Assembly: GCF_014200395.1 (NCBI RefSeq)
Contig: NZ_JACHBS010000001.1
Location: forward strand, 1,302,001-1,366,000
Length of the DNA: 64,000 bases
Reading direction: 5' to 3'
From: Microcella frigidaquae
GTDB taxonomy: Bacteria; Actinomycetota; Actinomycetes; Actinomycetales; Microbacteriaceae
The notes beneath the pieces are model-generated. The model was not told the DNA's origin, did no database searches, and was given only the letters and a program-made list of their open reading frames with translations. Positions 31,061 through 40,800 of this stretch are shown piece by piece. The position numbers and the translations under genes were made by a program. The first letter of the stretch is position 1. Every line of letters begins with the position of its first letter.

Positions 31061-31262
31061 GGCAGAACCCTCCCCCCTGGATGCAAGCCGCTCGAGCGCG
31101 AGGGGCTTGCACGGACTGCCAGACCGTCACGGTACGACACGCCGTACTGCCGACAATAGTCCCGTGTTCGGGGGTAGTCCACACCAGTCACATTGTTAAC
31201 ATCAGCCCCACGCGGATGCCCGGGCGTGCACGGTATTCGGAGCGACTGCTCGCGGAGGTGGC

Positions 31263-31718
31263 TCAGGGCAGGATGATCGAGCCGTCGAGCGCGCAGGAAG
31301 CGCCCTGGGTCGGCACGACGCGCTGGGTGCTTGCCCACGTGTCGACGAGCTGATCGTGGGTCGCGGCGAGGCAGAAGTCGGTGCCGGTGCCGGTCATATC
31401 GAGGGTCACCGCGGGGTCGGCCGCCCCCGCGAGGATCGCGTCGCGCTCGGCGAGCGTCGGCAGCTGACCCTCCTCGACGACGGCGAGAGTGACGGCGAGG
31501 CGGGCGGTCGCGAGCGCGGCCTGGGTGGACGACGCCCGCGCCTGATCGAGCGCGCCGAGGAAGACAGGCACGGCGACCGCCGCCAGGATGCCGGCGATCA
31601 GGATGACCACGAGCAGCTCGATGAGCGTGAAACCCCGATCGTCCGGGGGCCCCGGACGCCCAGCGACCCGTGGACGACCGCCCGTCGATCCCGCTCTGCG
31701 AACCCGCACGAGCGACAT
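31263..31718 (-). CDS. Type IV prepilin, second major-pilin-like protein
   Basis: 151 residues from ATG 31718. Long basic leader (28 residues) with DDRG / FTLIELLVVILIAGILAAVA, cleavage after G29 and the mature Glu5. The globular domain has two cysteines (DFCLAATH and GASCALDG) as in the pilA product. It lies upstream of pilB with a 202-base gap, so probably has its own transcript. The IS110 element lies about 80 bases upstream of its start and could have changed its expression. Confidence 0.87.
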   Translation of the reverse strand: MSLVRVRRAGSTGGRPRVAGRPGPPDDRGFTLIELLVVILIAGILAAVAVPVFLGALDQARASSTQAALATARLAVTLAVVEEGQLPTLAERDAILAGAADPAVTLDMTGTGTDFCLAATHDQLVDTWASTQRVVPTQGASCALDGSIILP

Positions 31719-31757
31719 CCAACCCCCGGGCCCGCCCGCCCGCCAGACCCCCGAACG

Positions 31758-31796
31758 GGGAGAGCCCGCGGAGCCGATGGCTCCGCGGGCTCTCCC
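31758..31796. terminator. Perfect 18-bp hairpin upstream of the prepilin gene
   Basis: Eighteen-base perfect inverted repeat beginning GGGAGAGCCCGCGGAGCC and a GAT loop. It is one of the most stable structures in the window. It probably terminated whatever gene stood upstream before the IS elements arrived, or read-through from the IS side. It lies at the left border of the IS110 region. Confidence 0.6.
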
Positions 31797-31846
31797 GGTG
31801 GTGCGACGCCTAGACGATATGGGTCTTCGGTCTGGTTCTTGAGGCT

Positions 31847-31920
31847 GGGGCCTCGATTCGCGTATTCGTGGGTTGCCAGCCGTTGAGGGCTGGCCTGTCC
31901 ACCAGGCGAATGGAGGCCCC
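31847..31920 (+). ncRNA. Structured leader of the IS110 transposase, bridge-RNA candidate
   Basis: A 15-base outer stem, GGGGCCTCGATTCGC (31847-31861) with GCGAATGGAGGCCCC (31906-31920), has 14 of 15 pairs. It encloses an inner perfect hairpin GCCAGCC-GTTGAG-GGCTGGC (31875-31894) and unpaired loops on both sides. The only ribosome-binding site for the transposase, GGAGG, lies in the right arm, so folding would also block translation. Known IS110 elements make a bridge RNA from this end; assignment here is inference. Confidence 0.5.
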
Positions 31921-31922
31921 AG

Positions 31923-33005
31923 TTGAGAATCCAGCGTACGAGCGTCGGTCTGGACGTGCACGCCCGCAGCGTCGTGGGATGCGCGATCGACGAGGACACT
32001 GGGGAAGTGATCCGTCACCGTTTCGGCTACGACCCCGCGGCAGTGCTGGAGTGGGTGCGGAGCCTGCCGCAGCCGGCAGCGGTGACGTATGAGGCCGGGC
32101 CGACCGGGTTCGCTCTGGCCCGCTTGTTCACCGCCGCAGGCATCGAGTGCCTCGTGGCGGCGCCGTCGAAGTTGCAGCGCCCGGTCGGGGAGCGAGTCAA
32201 GACCGACGCCAGGGACGCGATGCATTTGGCAAGACTGCTGCGACTGGGAGAGATCGTCGCGGTTGCCGTGCCCACGATCGAGCAGGAAACCGCACGCGAC
32301 CTGGTGCGAGCACGAGAGGACAATCGGGGTGAGCTGATGGCTGCACGGCATCGGCTCTCGAAGCTGCTGTTGCGCCACGGGATCATCTATGACGGCAAGC
32401 AGGCGTGGACCGGCGCGCATGATGCCTGGCTGCGCCGGCAAAGGTTCGACCATCCCGGACTGCAGGCCGCGTTCGATGCCGACTACGAAGCAGTGCAGCA
32501 GGTGCGCGCCCGCAAAGACCGACTCGACGCGATCATCGAGCAGATGGCCGCGACCAGCAACTACGCGCCCGTGGTGCGACGCCTGGGGTGCTTGCGCGGG
32601 ATCTCGACCTTGACCGGGTTCGGCCTCGCGGTCGAGATCGGCAACTGGGAGCGCTTCACCGGATCCAGCATCGGCGCGTTCGTCGGGCTGGTGCCCTCAG
32701 AGCACTCCTCCGGACAGTCACGCTCGCAAGGCTCGATCACCAAGACCGGCAACACTCACGCCCGCCGCCTGCTGGTCGAGGCCGCCTGGCATCACCGCAA
32801 ACCCTATCGGCCCGGAGCGGTGATGCAGGCCCGGTGGGCTGCCGCGCCCAGCCTCGCCGTGTCCCGCGGCGACGACGGCAACCGGCGCCTGCATCAGAAA
32901 TGGCAGCACTTCACCGCACGCAAGAAGCGGCCCACGATCGCGAACGTCGCCATCGCCCGCGAGCTCGCCGGCTGGTGCTGGTCCCTGGCTGTGATGCCCG
33001 ACTGA
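31923..33005 (+). CDS. IS110-family DEDD transposase
   Basis: 360 residues from TTG 31923, which sits six bases after GGAGG; the nearby ATG at 31910 is out of frame. The RuvC-like DEDD site is visible as D11 (GLDVHA), E57 (TYEAGP), D95 and D98 (KTDARDAM). The C-terminal Tnp_20-type domain with GLVPSEHSSGQSRSQGSITK carries the conserved serine region. It appears intact. It should catalyse excision and insertion through a circular intermediate. Confidence 0.9.
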   Translation: MRIQRTSVGLDVHARSVVGCAIDEDTGEVIRHRFGYDPAAVLEWVRSLPQPAAVTYEAGPTGFALARLFTAAGIECLVAAPSKLQRPVGERVKTDARDAMHLARLLRLGEIVAVAVPTIEQETARDLVRAREDNRGELMAARHRLSKLLLRHGIIYDGKQAWTGAHDAWLRRQRFDHPGLQAAFDADYEAVQQVRARKDRLDAIIEQMAATSNYAPVVRRLGCLRGISTLTGFGLAVEIGNWERFTGSSIGAFVGLVPSEHSSGQSRSQGSITKTGNTHARRLLVEAAWHHRKPYRPGAVMQARWAAAPSLAVSRGDDGNRRLHQKWQHFTARKKRPTIANVAIARELAGWCWSLAVMPD

Positions 33006-33234
33006 CCTGGGCCCCCTGACCGGTCGGTTCAGACGGCAGGTGACGGCAGCGCGAGGAGCGACCCGCGGAACAGCTATGAGCAGCCCGCCCGAAGGGCAGG
33101 CGACGCTCGATCCTAGACAAGCGGAACCGCTCCAGCCGAACAGCACGTCCTGCGGTAACCAACCCGCGCATATCAGTCTGACCGCGCGTCGCCCACGACA
33201 CGCACGACACCCACACCGCCCGCGCCGACCACAC

Positions 33235-33274
33235 GAAAGAGCGCCCGAAGCATGATCACTCCGGGCGCTCTTTC
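33235..33274 (+). terminator. Hairpin downstream of the IS110 transposase
   Basis: Thirteen-base perfect stem GAAAGAGCGCCCG (33235-33247) / CGGGCGCTCTTTC (33262-33274) with a 14-base loop, ending in a TTTC run on the plus strand. It may end the transposase transcript or be host sequence bordering the insertion site. Confidence 0.55.
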
Positions 33275-33309
33275 CCCTGCCACTTGACAGGAATCAGTCA
33301 CATATCAGC

Positions 33310-34330
33310 TGTAGTTCCTAGGGACGTTGTTCAGGTCGGGCTCCTCCAGGCTTGAGGGTGTCTAGTCGCTCTCACCTGAAGGAGCCCGATGGAGCTTCAC
33401 GCTAATGCCCGTTTGTCTGTTGAAGGTCGACGACTGCTGTGTCGACGCGTTCGCGAGCTGAACTGGAAGGTCGCCGACGCGGCCTTCGCGGGCGGGATCA
33501 GCGAACGTCGCGCCTACGAATGGTTGGCCCGGTTCGATGCCGGCGAAACCCTCGCTGACCGGTCGTCACGGCCGAAGTCGTCCCCGAAGAAGACCCCAGC
33601 CAGTGTTGAAGCGGCCATCGTGCGCCTGCGAACACTGCGCAAAACGGCGTCCACGATCGCTGCGATCCTGCAGATGGCGGTCTCGACAGTCTGCGCGGTG
33701 CTGGCCCGCGTCGGGTTGAACCGACTGTCGAAGTTGGAGCCCGTCGAGCCGGCGAACCGGTATTGCCGTCGCCATGCCGGGGAGCTGATCCACCTGGACA
33801 TCAAGACGTTGGGCCGCTTCCGCCGCCCCGGCAAACGCGCCCTCGGCCAGGGAGCAGACCGACGCAGTCGGAAAGCCGGTTGGGAGGCGGTGCATGTCGC
33901 CGTCGATGATGCGACCCGACTGTCTTACGTGGAGGTGTTGCCTGACCAGACGGCTGCGACCACGGTCGGGTTCCTGCACCGCGCGATCGCGTGGTTCGCC
34001 CGGCATGGCGTGATCGTGCAGGAGGTGATGACCGACAACGGGTCCGCGTATGTCTCCCGGCTGTGGGCGGCAACGTGCGCCGAGGTGGGGCTGGTGCATA
34101 TTCGCACGCGCCCGTACCGGCCGCGCACGAACGGCAAGGCCGAACGGTTCATCCAGACGCTGTTGCGGGAATGGGCGTACGCGGCGACCTACCGCGACAG
34201 TGACCACCGACGAGCGGTGCTGCCAGAATGGGTGCGCTACTACAACACTCAGCGACCCCACGGTTCCCTCGGCCACAAGGCGCCCATGACCGTCCTCGCG
34301 GCGGCATGAACAACGTCCCTAGGAACTACA
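33310..34330 (+). mobile_element. IS481-family insertion sequence, copy A
   Basis: 1021 bp with 24-bp perfect terminal inverted repeats (33310-33333 and 34307-34330) starting TGTAGTTCCTAGGGACG. One transposase gene; its TGA stop lies inside the right repeat. Length and inspected ends match copy B (45530-46550), which is in the opposite orientation. No direct repeat is seen at the borders: the left flank ends ATCAGC, the right begins GCTAGC. The AGC/GCT next to the ends extends the apparent inverted repeat to 27 bp. Confidence 0.93.
33389..34309 (+). CDS. IS481-family transposase, copy A
   Basis: 306 residues, intact. N-terminal HTH domain (about 10-110) with GISERRAYEWLARF, then an rve integrase core with the DDE triad D137 (HLDIKTLG), D216 (MTDNGSAY) and E252 (NGKAERFIQ), a D-35-E spacing. 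Start ATG 33389 follows GAAGGAG. The protein is identical to that of copy B, so duplication was recent. Confidence 0.95.
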   Translation: MELHANARLSVEGRRLLCRRVRELNWKVADAAFAGGISERRAYEWLARFDAGETLADRSSRPKSSPKKTPASVEAAIVRLRTLRKTASTIAAILQMAVSTVCAVLARVGLNRLSKLEPVEPANRYCRRHAGELIHLDIKTLGRFRRPGKRALGQGADRRSRKAGWEAVHVAVDDATRLSYVEVLPDQTAATTVGFLHRAIAWFARHGVIVQEVMTDNGSAYVSRLWAATCAEVGLVHIRTRPYRPRTNGKAERFIQTLLREWAYAATYRDSDHRRAVLPEWVRYYNTQRPHGSLGHKAPMTVLAAA

Positions 34331-34411
34331 GCTAGCGCCGCCCGCCGCGAATTCGCCGGGGGTCGGGCCGCGCGGTCGCGGCATCTCGGTGCCGCACCCG
34401 CGCGTGGAGAC

Positions 34412-34840
34412 TCAGTCGCGCAAGCGCCGGCAGAGCGCGGTCAGCTCGGCGAGCTCGTCGGGCGAGAGCCGCCCGCCGACCCGCCGCGAGATCGACTCCA
34501 CATGGTTGACCGCGACCCGCTTGAACAGCTCGTAGCCGGCCGGGGTCAGGGCGACGATCGTGCCGCGCGCGTCGGTCGCGTCGGGCAGCTTCTCGACGAG
34601 GCCGCGCTGGGCGAGGCGGTCGATGAGGCGGCTGACGCTGGGCTGGCTCAGCAGGAGGTGCGGGATCAGGTCGCGGATGCGCAGCCGACGGCCGTCCGCC
34701 CGAGACAGGTTGAACAGCACGTCGTACTCGGTGAACGAGATCTCGTTGGTGGGGAACTCCGCTGTGAGCTGCCGCAGGACCGAGACCTGGGCGCGGAACA
34801 GTGCCTCCCACGCGTCGACCGCGAGCGCCTTCTCCGTCAT
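34412..34840 (-). CDS. MarR-family transcriptional regulator
   Basis: 142 residues with the MarR winged helix: SFTEYDVLFNLSRADGRRLRIRDLIPHLLLSQPSVSRLIDRLAQRGLVEK (about 34-85, quoted here only as position) and the wing with DARGTIVALTPAG. Confidence 0.
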   Translation of the reverse strand: MTEKALAVDAWEALFRAQVSVLRQLTAEFPTNEISFTEYDVLFNLSRADGRRLRIRDLIPHLLLSQPSVSRLIDRLAQRGLVEKLPDATDARGTIVALTPAGYELFKRVAVNHVESISRRVGGRLSPDELAELTALCRRLRD

Positions 34841-37800
34841 GCGCCAACTCTATGCGTCGGAATGGGCCATTCGCGTGCGATCTGTGCGCGGCCAGGAATG
34901 GCGAAGGGCCGGTCGCTGAGGCGAGCGACCGGCCCTCTTCCCTTGCACCAAGAGTGTCCTGCAATCACATTCCGCGTCTCCCGCCACAGCAAACGATCGA
35001 CGCATGACGAATGTATAACGGAAAGATAACGGTGTCTAGTTATCGTTCCGTTATTTTTCCTGGGGATCCCCGATGCGTCGCCCGAGCGCCCCGTCGGGCG
35101 GGCGAGGGCGATCCGCGCCGGTCAGAAGAAGTCGGGGCTCGGCGTCGACGCGTACCGGATCGACACGTCCGCGTGGCGGTCGAAGCGGTAGCCCGCGCCG
35201 CGCACCGTGCGCACGATGTCGTCGTAGCCGCCGAGCTTCGCGCGCAGCCGACGCACGTGCACGTCGATCGTGCGCTCGTTCGGCACGTCGTCATCGCCCT
35301 CGGCGCCGTCGGCCCACAGCGCGCTGATCAGCTCGGCGCGCTCGATGGTGCGGCCCTCGCGCAGCACCAGGTACTGCAGCAGCTCGAACTCCTTGTACGT
35401 GAGCGCCGCGGTCTCCCCATCGAGCAGCACTCGCTTGCGCGAGATGTCGATGACGACGCCCTCGGCGACCGGCTCGGTGGGAGCCTCGTCGGTGCGGCGG
35501 TAGCGGGCGAGGGCCGACGGATCCTGCAGGGCGAGCCGCACGACATCGACGTCGCGGCCGCCCGCACCCGCCGGGGCGAGAGCGACGGCGGCGTGCGTCT
35601 CGGCTGTCGGCGCGAGCTCGGCGGTGAGCCGCTTCAACTCGGTGACCAGGCGGCCGAGGTCGATTCCCGCGGCGGCGGCCTTCGCTTCGTCGAGACCGAC
35701 GTAGAGCACGAAGCCGCGGGCCTCGGTGCCATCGGGTACCGCGCGCAGGCGCGGGGCGGCCGATGCACCCGGGGCGGGGGCGGGCGGTGCCACGACACCC
35801 GGAGCGGGGGCGGCGGCGGGACGGGAGGTGGTCGGACGGGGGGAGAGAGCGGCGAGCGACATGGAGGAGACGCTTTCTGCGGAGTCGAACGGTTCGCCGC
35901 GCGGCGGTCGAGCGTTCGGAGCGGGTGAGTCGAGGGTGCGCGCGTCGCGGCCCGGAGCATCCGGAGCCGGAGCGGAGAGTCGGCGCTCGTCGCGATCGGA
36001 CATCGTCAGGCGATGGATCGGCAGAGGGGCACGACTCGGGCGGTCAGGCGATCAGGCGCACATTCGACAGCAGGCGTCAGCGCTCGCCGGCATCATCATG
36101 CCAGCGGTCTCCACGGCCTCGCGGGCGGTCAGGAGATTCGCGGTGACGGTCATGCGGCTCAGTATCCCCGAGCCGCCGGAAGACCGTCAAGTCAGGGCAG
36201 GCTCAGCCCACCGTGCCGTACAGGCGGTCACCGGCATCGCCGAGGCCCGGCACGATGTAGCCCTTCTCGTTGAGCTTCTCGTCGAGCGCGCCGAGCACGA
36301 TCGTGACGTCGCGGCCCGCCGTCGCCTTCTCGATCATCTCCAGGCCCTCGGGCGCGCCCAGGATGCACACCGCGGTCACGTCGTCGGCGCCTCGCTCGAA
36401 CAGGAACTCGATCGCGGCCAGCAGCGAGCCACCGGTCGCGAGCATGGGGTCGAGCACGAAGCACTGCCGACCCTCGAGGTGGTCGGGAAGCCGCTCGGCA
36501 TACACGCTCGGCTCGAGCGTGTCGTGGTCGCGCACCATCCCGAGGAAGCCGACCTCAGCGCTCGGCACCAGCTTGACCATGCCCTCGAGCATGCCGAGAC
36601 CCGCGCGCAAGATCGGCACGATGAGCGGCCGCGGCTCGCTGATGGCGAGGCCCACCGTCTGCGCGACCGGAGTCTGGATCGTCACCTCGTGCGTGCGCAC
36701 GTGCCGTGTGGCCTCGTAGGCCAGCAGGGTCACCAGCTCTTCGGTGAGGGCCCGGAACGTGGCCGACGGAGTGGTCTGATCGCGCAGCACCGTCAGCTTG
36801 TGCGTGATCAGCGGGTGGTCGGCAACGTGGACTCGCATAGGCTCAATCTAACGGAAGGGCGGGTCATGACGACGGTCACCGAGAGCGATCGCGCGGCGAT
36901 GGCCGCGGCGCTCGTCGAGGCCCGCGCCGCCCTCGCCAGCGACGACGTGCCGGTCGGTGCGATCGTGCTCGACGAGGCGGGGGCGATCATCGGCCGCGGC
37001 CGCAACGAGCGCGAGAAGGGCGCTGACCCCACCGCGCACGCCGAGGTGGTCGCGCTACGACAGGCGGCGGCGTCGCGGGGCGACTGGCAGCTGAGCGGAT
37101 GCACGCTCGTCGTCACCCTCGAACCGTGCGTGCTCTGCGCGGGTGCGATCCTGGCCGCGCGCATCGACCGCGTCGTGTTCGGCGCGTGGGACGAGAAGGC
37201 CGGAGCCGCGGGTAGCGTGGTCGACCTGCTGCGCGAGCGGCGGCTGCCGCACCGCGTGGGCGAGGTGGTCGGCGGGGTCGACGAGCAGGAGTGCGCATCC
37301 CTGCTCGCCGCGTTCTTCAGCGCTCGGCGCTGAGCCGCGCCTCGCCGACAGCGGGGGTGGTGGCGAGCCCCGGCTCGATGAAGATGACCCGGGCGCTGGG
37401 CACGGCGGCCCGCACCGCGCGCTCGAGCTCGTCGATCGCCGCGGTGACCTGCTCGAGCGTCGCTCCGGCACGGAAGGCCACCTTGGCGGCCACGAGCAGC
37501 TCCTCCGGGCCGAGGTGCAGCGTCTTCATGTGCACGAGCGCGACGACGAGATCATGGGCGCGCAGGGCGTCGCGGATGGCGGCGGCGTCATCGGCCGTGG
37601 CGCCCTCGCCGACCAGCAGGCTCTTCGTCTCGATGCCGAGCACGATCGCCACGAGCACGAGGAGGGCGCCGATGAGGATCGTGCCGATGGCGTCCCACAC
37701 CGGATCGCCGGTCAGCACGGTGAGCCCCACGCCGGCCAGCGCGAACGTCAGGCCCAGCAGCGCGGCGACGTCTTCCATGAGCACGACGGGCAGCTCGGGC

Positions 37801-40800
37801 GCCTTCGCGCGGCGGATGAACGCCATCCAGCTCTGGCCCCCGCGCACGTGGTTCGACTCGCGCACCGCCGTGCGCAGCGAGTAGGTCTCGAGCCCGATGG
37901 CGATCAGCAGCACGGTGATGGGCAGCCAGGCGTTCTCGATCGGGTGCGGTTCGCCGAGCTTCAGCACGCCCTCGTACAGCGAGAACATGCCGCCGACCGA
38001 GAAGAGGATGATCGCGACGACGAACGCGGAGACGTAGCGTTCGCGCCCGTACCCGAAGGGATGCTCCTGATCGGCCGCGCGCCGGGACCGGCGCTGCCCG
38101 ACCAGCAGCAGCACCTGGTTGCCGGCATCGGCGACGGAGTGCACGCTCTCGGCGAGCATGGCGCTCGAGCCGGAGACGAGGTAGGCGATGAACTTCGTGG
38201 CGGCGATGCCGGTGTTGGCGAGCAGCGCCGCGATGATGGCGCGCGCACCGCCCGAGGCGCTCATCGGCGCCTCGGGCGGTGCGCGCGCGTGCCGATCACC
38301 AGAAGACGGCGAGGGCGATGTTGACGAGCGCGAGGCCGCCGGCGGCGTGGAAGAAGGGCAGCAGCTCACGGCCGCCGCCGCCCTGAGCCTTGCGCTGCTT
38401 GAGGAAGCCGAGGAGGGCCGCGACGAAGATGACGGTCGCGATGGTCAGCTTCACGCCGATCTTCGCGTAGTTGAGCGGCCCCTCGTCCTCTCCCATCTCG
38501 GCGAGACCGGTCAGCAGGATGCCCGTGACCAGCTGCGTGATCGCGCCGCCGAGCACAACCGGGAACGCGTACTGCCCCTTCCAGCGGGCCTGCATGAGGA
38601 ACGGGCCGACGATCGCGGCGAGGCCGATGAAGTGGCCGACGAGGATGACGGAGTGGAGGATGTCCATGGCGGTGAACCCTTCGGGTGATCGGGGCGCGTC
38701 TGTGCGCTCGTCGCCAGGCTATCGGCGCGCGGCCAAGAACGAGCTCAGTTCGCGCCGCGGATGACGAACACGTCGGTGGGCGGATTCGCGTCGTCGCGCG
38801 GCCCCGCGACCACGGGCTCGAGCACGACCGCGCTCGCTTCCGGGGCGATCGCGCGGATCTCCGTGCGCGCCACCTCGAGAAGGGCCACCACCTCGCCGTT
38901 CGGGGTGCTGGGGCCGAAGCCGAGACGCGCGGTCACGAGCAGGCCGCCGGCGGCCAGCGGATGCACCCCGACCGACTCGACCGTCTGGATGCCGGCCGTC
39001 GCCAGCAGCACCTCCTGGATCGCCGCTGCCTGCATGCCGGCCTCCTCGTGCGTCGCTCGTCGGAACGGTGGGCGCCCTCCAACCTACACTCGACGTGTGA
39101 ACGCCTCCCTCCCCGCCGTCGCCATCATCGGAACCGGGTCGATGGGCGGCGCCATCCTCGCTGGCCTCCGCGCGCCGGGCGTCCGGCTCCCTGGCCTCCG
39201 CGCGACGACACGCTCTGAGGCCTCGGCCGCCGCGCTGCGCGCGAACGGCGTCGAGGCGCGGGCGACCGAGCACGACAGCGCCGCCAACACCTGGGCGGTG
39301 TCGGATGCGGGGCTCGTGCTGCTGGGCGTGAAGCCCGCGCAGATCACGACGGTGCTGGCCGAGCTGGCCCCGAGCCTGCGCCCCGACGCGCTCGTGGTGA
39401 GCGTCGCCGCGGGCATCACGACCGCGGCCATGGAGGACGTCGTGCCGAACCCCGTCGTGCGCGCGATGCCGAACACGCCCGCGCTGATCGGTCGCGGCGT
39501 CACGGGCATCGCGGGTGGAGCGCGGGCGACGGCCGCGCACCTCGCGCTCGCCGACGACCTCTTCCGCACCGTGGGCACGGTCGTCGAGCTGCCCGAGGCG
39601 CAGATCGACGCCCTCTCGACGATCAGCGGCTCCGGCCCGGCCTACGTCTTCCTGCTCATCGAGGAGCTCACCCGCGCGGCGGAGGCGATGGGCTTCGAGC
39701 CCGACGTCGCGGCGCTGCTCGTGCAGCAGACCTTCTCGGGCGCGGCCCTGCTGCTCGAGGCGACCGGCGAGGAGCCGGCCGAGCTTCGGCGTCGCGTCAC
39801 GAGCCCCAAGGGCACCACCGAGCGGGCGATCGCCGTGCTGCAGGAGGCGCAGCTCGCCACCGTGTTCGAGCGGGCCGCGCGTGCCGCACAGGAACGTGCA
39901 CGGGAACTGGCCGCCGGGGCATAGACGCCGTATAGGAATGTCATAGGGTCGGCGCGCACCGTTGCGTCGTCGATCCGCCGACCGAGGCGGGTCCCCGACA
40001 CGAGGGAGTGCCCCATGGCCACCAACGACCCCACCACCAGCGCCTCCGCCGACAGTGCGGGATCCACGCCCGACGCCGCGCCCGCGGCCGCACCCGCGCG
40101 TGGCGGAGCGGGCCGCGCGCTCGCGATCACCGGCATCGCCGTCGGCTCGGTGCTGACCCTCGGGCTCACCTTCGCCGGCGGCGTCGCCCTCGGGCAGGCC
40201 CTGCCCGGCGGCCCCGGCGACCGCGGCCCCGCCATCGCCCAGGCCGGTGAGCTGCTGCGCGGCCCGCACGGCGAGCGCAGCGGCGAGCGCGTCGAGCAGC
40301 GGATCGAGCAGCGCATGGACGAGCGGATGAACGAGCGCATGGACGAGCGCATGGACGAGCGCCAGGAGCAGCGCGACGAGCTGCGCGCCCAGTTCGAGCA
40401 ATGGCTGCAGGAGCAGGGCATCGAGCCGGGCGCTCCCGCGACGCCCGCGCCCTAGCCCCGCATCCGTCGCCGGGGCGGCATCGGCCGGTTCAGCTGTCGA
40501 GCGACGCGAACCGGTCGATGTCGCGCTCGGTGCCCGACACGATGATGAGGTCGTGGTTCGACACCACGGTCTGCTCGGTGGCGTAGGTGAAGGGCTTGCC
40601 CGGGCTCTTCACGCCGACGACCGTGATGTTGTACTTCGAGCGCACCTTCGACTCGGTCAGCGACAGCCCGCGGATCGGCTTCGGCGGGTACATCTTCACC
40701 AGCACGAAGTCGTCGTCGAACTCGATGAAGTCGATCATGCGGCCCGAGACCAGGTGGGCGACGCGCTCGCCGGCCTCCGCCTCCGGGTAGATCACGTGGT

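Larger units (their letters stand above)
31797..33309 (+). mobile_element. IS110-family insertion sequence (limits approximate)
   Basis: The interval runs from a host-like hairpin to the left end of the adjacent IS481 copy and is the maximum extent; IS110 elements lack clear terminal inverted repeats, so exact ends cannot be set by eye. It contains one DEDD transposase gene, a 120-base structured leader and about 300 bases of non-coding DNA downstream, which ends with a 13-bp hairpin (33235-33274). IS110-type elements use an RNA from a non-coding end to choose donor and target. Confidence 0.7.
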